NCBI GenBank assembly: GCA_937937835.1
Contig: CALDBJ010000154.1
Span: 1 to 28,593 of the forward strand
From: an uncultured Collinsella sp.
GTDB taxonomy: Bacteria > Actinomycetota > Coriobacteriia > Coriobacteriales > Coriobacteriaceae
Direction: 5' to 3'
Length of the DNA stretch: 28,593 nucleotides
Position numbers and translations under genes: made by a program. This document shows positions 7,339 through 15,520 of this stretch, one piece after another (the first letter of the stretch is position 1; every line of letters starts with the position of its first letter). The notes below the pieces were generated by a model. That model saw only the letters and a list, made by a program, of their open reading frames with translations, was not told the DNA's origin and made no database searches.

Positions 7339-8358
7339 ATGAGTAACGTTCGCGTTTGTGTAGACGTTGTGGGCGGAGACGAGAAACCTCAGGTTGTTCT
7401 CGATGGTATCGAGGCTGCACTTGCTGCCGATCCCGATATCGAGGTCTTGGCAGCTGGCCCCACCGAAATCGTCAATCCCTTTGCCGCTTCCCATGCACGT
7501 GTTGAGGCCCTTGAGGCACCTGACGTTATCGCCATGGATGACGATCCCATTCGCGCCGTGATGACTAAACGCAAGTCGTCGATCGTGCTGTCGTGTCGCG
7601 CCATCAAGAAGGGTAATGCGGACGCGTTTTTCTCTGCCGGCTCCACCGGCGCCATGACCGCCGCTGCCACCGCCTACGTGACGCCGTTTAGGTATCAGGC
7701 CGAAGGCAAGAAGCAGCCGGTACGTCCGTGCCTGACCAATGCGCTGCCCAATCGTGCCGGCGGTCTGACGGTGCTGTGCGACATGGGCGCCAATCCCGAT
7801 GTCGAGGTTGACGATATGGTGCGCTTTGCGCAGATGGGAAGCGCCTATGCGCGTGTCGTCTTGGGCATTGAACATCCCCGCGTGGGCCTGCTCGCCAATG
7901 GCACCGAGGATGAGAAGGGTTCCAACTTTACCAAGGCCTGTTTCCCCGCTATGAAGGCCGCAGTTCCGGGCTTTGTGGGCAACTGCGAAGGCACCGACCT
8001 CACCTCGGGCAATTTCGATGTCGTTGTTGCCGACGGCATGTCGGGCAATATCGCTCTCAAGGCCACCGAGGGCGCTGCCAAGTTTTTGCTGAAGGAACTC
8101 AAGGGTGCCTTTATGACCTCGCTCGGCACCAAGATCGCCGCGCTGCTCATTAAAAAGCAGATGCGCGAGATAAAGGCCAAGCTCTCTGGCGACGCCAAGG
8201 GCGGCGCGATTCTTTTGGGCCTGCGCGGCGTGGTCCTGATCGGCCATGGCGCCACCTCGGTCGAGGCCGTCAAAAACGGTACGCTTGCGGCGGCCGAAGC
8301 CGTGCGCGCCGGGCTGGTCGAGAATGTCGCCAACTCTATGGACGGTATCGTTTTATAA
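7339..8358 (+). CDS. plsX: Phosphate acyltransferase PlsX
   Basis: PlsX converts acyl-ACP to acyl-phosphate, the donor for PlsY in phosphatidic acid synthesis; it is a peripheral membrane protein. The 339-residue product has the family start V-C-V-D-V-V-G-G-D (usually D-A-M-G-G-D), the F-x-S-A-G-S-T-G-A motif near residue 100, N-G-T-E-D-E-K-G, D-G-M-S-G-N and H-G-x-x-S near the end. ATG 7339 is chosen because AAGGAG (7326-7331) is 7 bases upstream; the ATG at 7333 would be only 1 base away. acpP, its substrate carrier, follows. Confidence 0.96.
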   Translation: MSNVRVCVDVVGGDEKPQVVLDGIEAALAADPDIEVLAAGPTEIVNPFAASHARVEALEAPDVIAMDDDPIRAVMTKRKSSIVLSCRAIKKGNADAFFSAGSTGAMTAAATAYVTPFRYQAEGKKQPVRPCLTNALPNRAGGLTVLCDMGANPDVEVDDMVRFAQMGSAYARVVLGIEHPRVGLLANGTEDEKGSNFTKACFPAMKAAVPGFVGNCEGTDLTSGNFDVVVADGMSGNIALKATEGAAKFLLKELKGAFMTSLGTKIAALLIKKQMREIKAKLSGDAKGGAILLGLRGVVLIGHGATSVEAVKNGTLAAAEAVRAGLVENVANSMDGIVL

Positions 8359-8381
8359 GAGCGAGTTAGAGCGCTGTTATG

Positions 8382-8411
8382 TGCCTCGCGGCGCACGTCG
8401 TGGGGTAGAAT
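8382..8411 (+). promoter_or_regulatory. Possible acpP promoter
   Basis: A -10 like TAGAAT (8406-8411) lies 18 bases from a weak TGCCTC -35 (8382-8387). Transcripts starting here would carry the hairpin at 8423-8448 in their leader. Confidence 0.35.
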
Positions 8412-8422
8412 CAAAACCGTGT

Positions 8423-8452
8423 ATTGGTGCCGCCCGCGCGGTGCCAATCTTT
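8423..8452 (+). terminator. Terminator-like hairpin in the acpP leader
   Basis: ATTGGTGCCGC (8423-8433) pairs with GCGGTGCCAAT (8438-8448) with two G-T wobbles and a 4-base loop. C and four T residues follow (8449-8453). It may end part of the plsX transcripts or attenuate acpP. Confidence 0.5.
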
Positions 8453-8482
8453 TGGTATTCATGCACTATGAGAGGAAGCGCT

Positions 8483-8725
8483 ATGGACCGCTCCGAAATC
8501 TTCGACAAGATCGCCGAGGTCGCTGCTGACGTTCTGGGCGTCGATGTTGCCGAAATTAGCGAGGAGACCACCTTTGACGACCTCGATGCCAACTCGCTCG
8601 AGCGCCTGCAGCTGGTTACGGCTATCGAGGACGAGTTCAACCTCGAGATCGATGACGAGACCCTGCTCTCGCTCAACTCTGTCGCCGACGCCGTCGACGC
8701 TATCGAAAACGCCAGGGAGGCCTAG
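8483..8725 (+). CDS. acpP: Acyl carrier protein
   Basis: An 80-residue acidic helical protein carries growing acyl chains for fatty acid synthesis and donates them to PlsX. The phosphopantetheine attachment serine is S38 in the D-A-N-S-L-E motif (the D-S-L-D-like site, here N-S-L-E). AGAGGAAG (8471-8478) precedes ATG 8483; an in-frame ATG at 8468 is less well placed. The plsX-acpP-rnc order is conserved in many bacteria. The rnc TTG start follows 3 bases after the stop. Confidence 0.95.
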   Translation: MDRSEIFDKIAEVAADVLGVDVAEISEETTFDDLDANSLERLQLVTAIEDEFNLEIDDETLLSLNSVADAVDAIENAREA

Positions 8726-8728
8726 GTC

Positions 8729-9454
8729 TTGGCTTTGTCTGAACGACTTACGCGCGCCCAGGAAATCCTGGGCCATGAGTTCAATAATAAGGTGCTGCTG
8801 CGCGCGGCACTCACGCATCCTTCGGCAGTCGAGGGCCAGCCGGTTTCTGCCAGCTATGAGCGCCTTGAGTTCTTGGGCGATTCCATTTTGGGCGCTGTGG
8901 TCGCACGCTCCCTGTTTGAGTCCTATCCGGAGTTTGACGAGGGCAAGCTCACGCGCCTGAAGGTGTCGCTTGTCTCGGGTGCTACGCTGTCCGAGGTTTC
9001 TCACGAGCTGGGCATCGACGACATCATCATCTTTGGTGCCTCCGAGACCGGTACCGGTGCGCGCGGCCTGCATTCGGCCCTCGAGAACGTCTACGAGTCG
9101 CTCGTGGGAGCGCTGTACCTGGATGCCGGCTGGGATGCCGCGGCGGAGTTCATTCACCGTACGCTTAAGCCGCATTTGGCTTCCGAGCGTGCCGAGCATC
9201 CTGCGAACCCCAAGTCGTTTTTGCAGGAGTGTGTGCAAGCCGACGGTCACGAGCCCCCGGCGTACAAGCTCGTTGGCTCCGAGGGCCCGGCGCATGCGCC
9301 CACCTTTACCGCCGTGGTTTTGATCGATGGCATCCGTCAGGGTCGCGGCTCCGGCTCCTCAAAGAAAGAAGCCGAGGGAGCCGCTGCTCTCGAGGCGCTT
9401 GACCGCATGGGCTACACCACCAACGGCGTGATTCTCAACAAGAAGCCTGTTTAA
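8729..9454 (+). CDS. rnc: Ribonuclease III
   Basis: This 241-residue endonuclease cuts double-stranded RNA, including rRNA precursors. The signature E-R-L-E-F-L-G-D-S-I-L is at residues 44-54. The C-terminal part (about 160-230) is a double-stranded RNA-binding domain (F-L-Q-E, G-x-G-S-S-K-K-E-A-E). It starts with TTG at 8729 behind GGGAGG (8715-8720). By alignment with E. coli RNase III, metal ligands E41, D45 and E117 correspond to E47, D51 and E123, but D114 corresponds to N120 (L-E-N-V-Y-E-S). See the finding on this change. Confidence 0.95.
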   Translation: MALSERLTRAQEILGHEFNNKVLLRAALTHPSAVEGQPVSASYERLEFLGDSILGAVVARSLFESYPEFDEGKLTRLKVSLVSGATLSEVSHELGIDDIIIFGASETGTGARGLHSALENVYESLVGALYLDAGWDAAAEFIHRTLKPHLASERAEHPANPKSFLQECVQADGHEPPAYKLVGSEGPAHAPTFTAVVLIDGIRQGRGSGSSKKEAEGAAALEALDRMGYTTNGVILNKKPV

Positions 9455-9464
9455 GCGAGGAACC

Positions 9465-12400
9465 GTGTATCTCAAGTCCCTCACGCTCAAAGGGTTCAAG
9501 TCGTTTGCCGACCGCGCCCATATGACGTTTGAGCCGGGTCTGACCGTCATCGTCGGTCCCAACGGCTCGGGAAAATCGAACATCTCTGACTCGATTCTGT
9601 GGGTCCTGGGCGAGCAGAGCGCCAAGCAGCTGCGCGGCCAGGCCATGGAGGATGTCATCTTCTCGGGCTCGTCAGCGCGCAAGCCGGTGGGTGTCGCCGA
9701 GGTCACGCTGGTGCTCGATAACTCGGACCATATGCTGCCTGTCGATTTTGACGAGGTCGCCATTACCCGTCGCATGTATCGCTCGGGCGAAAGCGAGTAC
9801 CTCATCAACTCGAGTCCGTGCCGCCTGATGGACATTCAGGACATCCTGCACGATTCGGGCTTGGGCAAGGATACGCATTCCATTATTAGCCAGGGCAAGC
9901 TCGACGCCATTTTGCAGAGCCGCCCCGAGGAGCGCCGTGCCCTCATCGAGGAAGCCGCCGGTATCTCCAAGCACAAGCGGCGCAAGGAGCGTGCGCTCAA
10001 AAAGATTAAGTCGATGGACGAGCACCTGACGCGTGCCCGCGACATCAATAAGGAAATCGCCCGTCAGCTGCGGCCGTTGGAGCGTCAGGTCGATCGCGCG
10101 CGCAAGTACAAAGAGCTGTCCTCGCGTGCGAACGAGCTTACGCAGATGCTGGCTGTCGACGAGCTGCGTTCGCTGCAGTCGCAGTGGAACGACCTGGAGA
10201 GCCGCTCCAAGGAAGGTGCCGCCGAGCTTGAGCTTGCGCAGTACCGCTTGGGCGAAAAGGAGCGCGAGCTCGAGAAGCTCCAGGTTATGCTTGAGGAAAA
10301 GGGCCTGTTTGTGGGCGACTTGGGCGAGCAGCGCCGCCATATGCAAGATGTGGTCGGCCGTATTAACTCCGACATGCGCCTGCTCGAGGAAAAGGGTCAC
10401 AACATGGTGTCGCGCCTGTCTGACATGCGCGGGCAGATTTCGAGCTCCGAGCATCAGCGTCGTCGCGTGGTCGAGGAGCTCGAGGACGCGCGTGCGCAGC
10501 TTGAGGAAGTGACCGGCGCGCACATGCAGGCCCAGGAGGACGTTGACGCCGCTGGTCCTGCCGCCGCAGAGCTCCACGAGCGGCGCGTGGCGCTCGACAA
10601 TCAGATTTCGCAGCTTACGCGTGAGCAACGCGATGTGCAGCGCGTGGCCGACAACGCCGCGCTCGAGCTCGCCAAGGTGAAGGACTCGCTGAGCAATGCC
10701 GAGGTCGAGGACAACATGTATGCCTCGCGCCTGGAGCAGATTGACGAGCAGCTCGAGGAGGTCACGGCCTCGCTCGAGAGCCGTCGCAACCGCGCAGAGG
10801 AGCTTGAGGGTGCTCTTGAGGAAGCGCGCCAGGCCCAGGCCGATGCGCGTGAGGCCACCGAGACGGCACGCGCGGCCCTGAAGGACCTGCGTGCCCGCGA
10901 GAGTGAGGCGCGCAACAAGCTATCCGAGGTGCGCTCGGAGCTTGCCAGCCAAAAGAAACTCGATGCCCGCATGGCCGACAGCTCGCCGCTCGTGAGCCGT
11001 CTGGTGGGTGCGCTGGGCGACGATGTCTTGGGTCGTCTGGGCGACGTGCTGGAGGCCCCGCGCGAGCTTGAGGGCCTGGTTGAGCAATTGCTCGCCGGCG
11101 ATATCGATGCGCTGCTGTTTGATGACGCCGCCACGCTTGAGCGTGCCGGTCGTGCGGCTCTGGACCAAAAGAAGGCCTCGGGCGAAGCACTGCTGGTGGC
11201 GCGCGGCGTGAGCGGCTCTACCGCCGCTGAGGGCGCTGCCGGTACCCGCCTGGTTGATCGTCTGTCCGTGCGCGCAGGCTACGGACCCGTCGTCGAGGCG
11301 CTGCTCGGCGGCTATTACGTCGTTGACGATCTTGCTGCCGCGCTGTCGGCGCCGGTCGTTGAAGGCGTGACTTACGTGACCCCCGATGGCGCCCGCGTCG
11401 CCTGCGGCGGCCTGGTGCGCGTGGGGCTTGATGCCGGCGAGGCTTCGGGTGCCTTGGAGCGCAAGCGCCGCATCCGTGAGCTCGAGGGCCTGGAACCCGA
11501 TCTGGCTGCCATCTTTGAGCATGCTTCGGACCAAGTCGTTGAGGCCAACGCTGCCGTCGAGGAGGCCCGTGCCGCCGAGGGCGATGCCGCCGGTGAGATC
11601 GCCCGTCTTGAGGGCGAGCGCCGCTCGCTGCTTTCCGAGATCGGCCGCTTGGAGCAAAGCGCCAACAATGCCGAGGTCGAGCGCGTGCGCATCTCCAAGC
11701 GCCGCGAGCAGGCCTCCGAAGCCGTTCGCGCTGCGCGCCCGCGCGTTGACGAGCTCACCCGTTCGCGTGACGAGGCCCGCGCGCAGGCAAGCGATCTGGG
11801 CTTGCAGATTTCTGAGGCCAACGACGAACTCGACCGCGTTCGCCGTGACGATTCCGAGGCTGCCGGCAAGCTCGCCGACGCCAAGGTTCGCCTAGCCCAG
11901 ACGAGCGAACGCCTGCGTTCGCTGAAGGGCCGCGTGCCCGACCTGGAGCATCGTCTTGAGGGCATCGACCGTCGTATCCGCGGAACACGCCAGGCCTCGC
12001 GCTCGCTCGAGCTGCTGCGCCTGCGCGTCGATCCCATGCACGAACGCTATTCTGCCCTGTTGGAACGCGCGTCGGATTGGGCAGCGCGCCTGCGTGACCA
12101 GGCCTCTCTGGAGGAGGCGGACTCCGCTTCGCTCAAGAAGACCATCGAGGATGCCAAGGCAGAGGTTGCCCGCGCTAAGGAGCGAGTCGATACCGCCTCT
12201 GCCACGCAAAACGAGTTCAAGGTCGCGCGTGGCAAGCTCGAGGTGCAGGTCGAGGCTGCCATCAAGGCCATTACCGCCGATGGCACGACGGTGCTCGAGG
12301 AAGCGCTCATGCTTCCGGCGCCCACGGACCGCGATGCCGCCGAGCGCGAACTCAACCAGCTTGTGCGCCAGATCAACAACCTTGGTCCCGTTAACCAAGT

Positions 12401-13001
12401 TGCCATGGAGGAGTACGAGCAGCTCAAACGCCGCGCCGACTACATCGAGGAGCAGCTGGCCGATCTGGAGAGCGCGCGCAAGGCGCTCACCAAGATCACG
12501 GTGGCCATTGATCGCAAGATGCGCAAGGCGTTCCTGGTGACGTTTGAGAAGGTCGACGCGAACTTCCGCGAGATCTTCGCTATGCTCTTCCCGGGCGGCC
12601 AGGCTCATCTGGAGATGACCGATCCCGAGCATCCTGCCGAGACGGGTATCGAGGTCGTGGCGCAGCCGCGCGGCAAGCGCATCACCAAGATGATGCTCAT
12701 GTCGGGCGGCGAGAAGAGTCTGACGGCGCTCGCCTTGCTCTTTGCCGTGTATCGCACGCGCACGGTGCCGTTCTATGTGCTGGACGAGGTCGAGGCGGCG
12801 CTCGATGATGCCAACCTGTCCAAGCTCATCGGCGCGCTCGATGTGTTGCGTTCCGATACGCAGCTCTTGGTTATCTCGCATCAGCGCCGTACTATGGAGG
12901 ACGCTGACGTCCTCTATGGCGTCTCGATGCAAGCCGACGGCGTCAGTCGCGTCGTCTCGCAAAAACTCGATCGCGAAACCGGAAAGGTCGTGAATGCATA
13001 A
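9465..13001 (+). CDS. smc: Chromosome partition protein SMC
   Basis: This 1178-residue condensin ATPase holds and organises chromosome arms with ScpA and ScpB, which are not in this window. Walker A G-P-N-G-S-G-K-S is at 31-38. Two long coiled-coil arms flank a hinge at about 505-665. The ABC signature M-S-G-G-E-K-S is at about 1079-1085, and Walker B V-L-D-E-V-E is at 1105-1110. Length is normal. It starts with GTG 9465 after a GAGG site. Its TAA shares an A with the ftsY ATG. The smc-ftsY pairing is common. Confidence 0.97.
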   Translation: MYLKSLTLKGFKSFADRAHMTFEPGLTVIVGPNGSGKSNISDSILWVLGEQSAKQLRGQAMEDVIFSGSSARKPVGVAEVTLVLDNSDHMLPVDFDEVAITRRMYRSGESEYLINSSPCRLMDIQDILHDSGLGKDTHSIISQGKLDAILQSRPEERRALIEEAAGISKHKRRKERALKKIKSMDEHLTRARDINKEIARQLRPLERQVDRARKYKELSSRANELTQMLAVDELRSLQSQWNDLESRSKEGAAELELAQYRLGEKERELEKLQVMLEEKGLFVGDLGEQRRHMQDVVGRINSDMRLLEEKGHNMVSRLSDMRGQISSSEHQRRRVVEELEDARAQLEEVTGAHMQAQEDVDAAGPAAAELHERRVALDNQISQLTREQRDVQRVADNAALELAKVKDSLSNAEVEDNMYASRLEQIDEQLEEVTASLESRRNRAEELEGALEEARQAQADAREATETARAALKDLRARESEARNKLSEVRSELASQKKLDARMADSSPLVSRLVGALGDDVLGRLGDVLEAPRELEGLVEQLLAGDIDALLFDDAATLERAGRAALDQKKASGEALLVARGVSGSTAAEGAAGTRLVDRLSVRAGYGPVVEALLGGYYVVDDLAAALSAPVVEGVTYVTPDGARVACGGLVRVGLDAGEASGALERKRRIRELEGLEPDLAAIFEHASDQVVEANAAVEEARAAEGDAAGEIARLEGERRSLLSEIGRLEQSANNAEVERVRISKRREQASEAVRAARPRVDELTRSRDEARAQASDLGLQISEANDELDRVRRDDSEAAGKLADAKVRLAQTSERLRSLKGRVPDLEHRLEGIDRRIRGTRQASRSLELLRLRVDPMHERYSALLERASDWAARLRDQASLEEADSASLKKTIEDAKAEVARAKERVDTASATQNEFKVARGKLEVQVEAAIKAITADGTTVLEEALMLPAPTDRDAAERELNQLVRQINNLGPVNQVAMEEYEQLKRRADYIEEQLADLESARKALTKITVAIDRKMRKAFLVTFEKVDANFREIFAMLFPGGQAHLEMTDPEHPAETGIEVVAQPRGKRITKMMLMSGGEKSLTALALLFAVYRTRTVPFYVLDEVEAALDDANLSKLIGALDVLRSDTQLLVISHQRRTMEDADVLYGVSMQADGVSRVVSQKLDRETGKVVNA

Positions 13002-13918
13002 TGGGATTCTTCGATGCTCTCTCGCGCGGACTTGAGCGCAGCCGCGAGGCCCTCAACGAGGTCTTCTACTTTGGCGGCGAGGTCGACGAGGATTTTTGGG
13101 AGGACCTGGAGGACACCCTCGTAATGGGTGACATGGGCGCCGAGGTCGCTATCAAGGTCTCCGATGACCTGCGCGATGCCGCGGCCAAGAAGAACCTCAA
13201 GACCGCTCCGCAGCTTCGCCGCGCTCTGGCCGAGCAGCTTGAGCAGCACTTTGTGCCCATCGAGCGCGATCCGTTCTCCGATACGCCGAGCTGCGTGCTG
13301 TTTGTGGGCATCAACGGTGCCGGCAAGACCACGACGGTCGGTAAGATCGCGAGCGCCATGGCTGCCCGCGGCAAGAACGTGGTGATCGGTTCGGCCGACA
13401 CCTTCCGCGCCGCCGCCATCGAGCAGCTTGATGTGTGGGGCCAGCGCGCCGGCGTTCCCGTCATCAAGCGCGATCGCGGCTCCGACCCGGCAAGTGTTTG
13501 CTACGACGTGCTCGACGAGGCCGATAGGCGCGGCAGCGACCTGGTGCTCATCGATACCGCCGGCCGTCTGCACACGAGCCCCGAGCTCATGCGCGAGCTC
13601 GCCAAGGTGGTCAATGTGACCCGTAAGCGCGCCGCCAATATGGCCGCCGGTCCCATGCCGGTCTCGGTCGTGCTTGTGATCGATGCCGCGACGGGCCAAA
13701 ACGGTCTGAACCAGGCGCTCGAGTTTAACGAGGCGCTTGGCCTGGACGGTATTATCATGACAAAGCTCGACGGCACGGCAAAGGGCGGTATCGCCATGGC
13801 CGTGGCCGAGAAGCTCAAGCTCCCGATCCTGCGCATCGGCGTGGGCGAGCAGGTCGATGACCTGCAGGAGTTTAATGCCAAAGATTTCTGCCGCGCCCTG
13901 GTGGGCGAGTCCAATTAA
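13001..13918 (+). CDS. ftsY: Signal recognition particle receptor FtsY
   Basis: FtsY docks the SRP-ribosome complex at the membrane. The 305-residue protein has the N domain (about 1-90) and the SRP GTPase G domain: G-I-N-G-A-G-K-T-T-T at 103-112, then D-T-F-R-A-A-A, D-T-A-G-R-L and T-K-L-D-G-T-A-K-G-G. The long acidic A domain of E. coli FtsY is absent; only a short amphipathic start is present, as in many Gram-positives. The ATG overlaps the smc stop. ffh follows after 10 bases. Confidence 0.96.
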   Translation: MGFFDALSRGLERSREALNEVFYFGGEVDEDFWEDLEDTLVMGDMGAEVAIKVSDDLRDAAAKKNLKTAPQLRRALAEQLEQHFVPIERDPFSDTPSCVLFVGINGAGKTTTVGKIASAMAARGKNVVIGSADTFRAAAIEQLDVWGQRAGVPVIKRDRGSDPASVCYDVLDEADRRGSDLVLIDTAGRLHTSPELMRELAKVVNVTRKRAANMAAGPMPVSVVLVIDAATGQNGLNQALEFNEALGLDGIIMTKLDGTAKGGIAMAVAEKLKLPILRIGVGEQVDDLQEFNAKDFCRALVGESN

Positions 13919-13928
13919 GGAGTGACTA

Positions 13929-15404
13929 GTGTTTGATTCCCTGAGCGATCGCCTCAACGACACATTTGACCGCCTGCGCGGCAAGGGTAAACTGACCGAG
14001 GCCGATATCACCTCGGCCATGCGCGACATTCGCATGGCGCTGCTCGAGGCCGACGTCAACTTTAAGGTCGTCAAGGAGTTTGTCGCCAAGACCAAGGAGC
14101 GCTGCATGACCGCCGAGGTCATGGAGTCGCTGTCGCCGGCGCAAAACGTCGTCAAGATCGTGCTCGACGAGCTCACCGAGATGCTCGGCTCCACCGAGAG
14201 CAAGCTCGTCTTTAGCAACCGCATCCCCAACGTCATCATGCTCGTGGGCCTGCAGGGCTCTGGTAAGACCACGGCGGCCGTAAAGCTTGCCTACCTGCTC
14301 AAGAAGCAGGGCCGCTCGCCGCTGCTCGCCGCTTGCGACGTCTACCGTCCCGCCGCTGCCGACCAGCTGGCCACGCTCGGCGGAGAGATCGGTGTCCCGG
14401 TCTTCCGAGGCGACGGTGCGCACCCGGTCGACATCGCCAAGGGCGCCATTCAGGAGGCCGTCGACCACCTGCGCGATGTGGTCATCGTCGATACCGCCGG
14501 TCGTCTGCAGATCGACGAGCAGATGATGCAGGAGGCCGTGGATATCAAGAAGGCCGTCAAGCCCGATCAGGTGCTGATGGTCGTCGATGCCATGACCGGC
14601 CAGGATATCGTCAACGTTGTCTCGACCTTCGCCGAGCGCACCGACTTTGACGGCGTGATCATCTCCAAGCTCGATGGCGACGCTCGTGGCGGCGGCGCGC
14701 TTTCCGTGCGCCAGGTGACCGGCAAGCCCATCAAGTTCGTGAGCATGGGCGAGAAACCCGATTCGCTTGAGCCGTTTTATCCCGATCGTATGGCCAAGCG
14801 AATCTTGGGCATGGGCGATGTTGTCGGCATCATCGAGAAGGCCCAGGAGGCGGCCGACGCCGAGCAGCTCGAGGCTGCCGAGCGTATGCTGCGCGAGGGC
14901 TTTACCATGAACGACATGCTCGACCAGATGAAGGCTGTCAAGAAGATGGGCGGCATGAAGGGCATCCTGGGTATGCTCCCCGGCGGCCAGCGCGCGCTCA
15001 ACCAGATGGGCGGCAATTTGGACGAGGGCATCTTCGACAAGAACGAGGCCATCATCATGTCGATGACCAAGGAGGAGCGCCTGCGTCCCTCCATCATCAA
15101 CGGCCAGCGCCGCGCCCGTATCGCCAAGGGCGCCGGCGTGACTCCCACCGAGGTCAATAGCCTTATGAAGCAGTGGGGCGAGATGAACAAGATGATGGGC
15201 CGCATGCGCTCGATGGCCAATCAGGCACAGGCCGGTGGCAAGAAGGGCAAGAAGGGTAAGAAGGGCAAAAAGATGCGCATGCCCAATATTCCCGGTCTGG
15301 ATGCCATGGGCCTGGGCGGCATGGGCGGCCTGGGAATGGGCGGTCCTAAGTCCGATATGGACCTGCTGCGCCAGATGGAAGCGCAGATGCGCAATAAGAA
15401 GTAA
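13929..15404 (+). CDS. ffh: Signal recognition particle protein Ffh
   Basis: Ffh binds signal peptides and 4.5S/6S-type SRP RNA and acts with FtsY. The 491-residue protein starts with GTG 13929 after AAGGAGTG. The NG GTPase domain has G-L-Q-G-S-G-K-T at 107-114, D-T-A-G-R-L and S-K-L-D-G-D-A-R-G-G. The methionine-rich M domain runs from about 300 to 435. A Lys/Gly tail (three K-K-G units) is followed by a Gly/Met-rich segment, a C-terminal extension beyond the usual 440-450 residues. It is the last gene of the run; a hairpin follows. rpsP, which often follows ffh, is not present. Confidence 0.97.
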   Translation: MFDSLSDRLNDTFDRLRGKGKLTEADITSAMRDIRMALLEADVNFKVVKEFVAKTKERCMTAEVMESLSPAQNVVKIVLDELTEMLGSTESKLVFSNRIPNVIMLVGLQGSGKTTAAVKLAYLLKKQGRSPLLAACDVYRPAAADQLATLGGEIGVPVFRGDGAHPVDIAKGAIQEAVDHLRDVVIVDTAGRLQIDEQMMQEAVDIKKAVKPDQVLMVVDAMTGQDIVNVVSTFAERTDFDGVIISKLDGDARGGGALSVRQVTGKPIKFVSMGEKPDSLEPFYPDRMAKRILGMGDVVGIIEKAQEAADAEQLEAAERMLREGFTMNDMLDQMKAVKKMGGMKGILGMLPGGQRALNQMGGNLDEGIFDKNEAIIMSMTKEERLRPSIINGQRRARIAKGAGVTPTEVNSLMKQWGEMNKMMGRMRSMANQAQAGGKKGKKGKKGKKMRMPNIPGLDAMGLGGMGGLGMGGPKSDMDLLRQMEAQMRNKK

Positions 15405-15424
15405 CGACTGGTTGAGTCGTGTAT

Positions 15425-15470
15425 GGCGTAGGCCGCCTGGATGGTACTCCGGGCGGCCTACGCCGTTTGT
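15425..15470. terminator. Hairpin between convergent ffh and the DUF134/NifX gene
   Basis: GGCGTAGGCCGCC (15425-15437) pairs perfectly with GGCGGCCTACGCC (15452-15464), a 13-base-pair stem. The plus-strand tail GTTTGTT is only moderately T-rich, so termination efficiency is uncertain. It probably ends ffh transcription and may block minus-strand readthrough. Confidence 0.7.
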
Positions 15471-15520
15471 TCGCAGGTTGTCGCACGCGCGGAAGCGTGT
15501 TGACGTCGAGGTGCTTGCCG

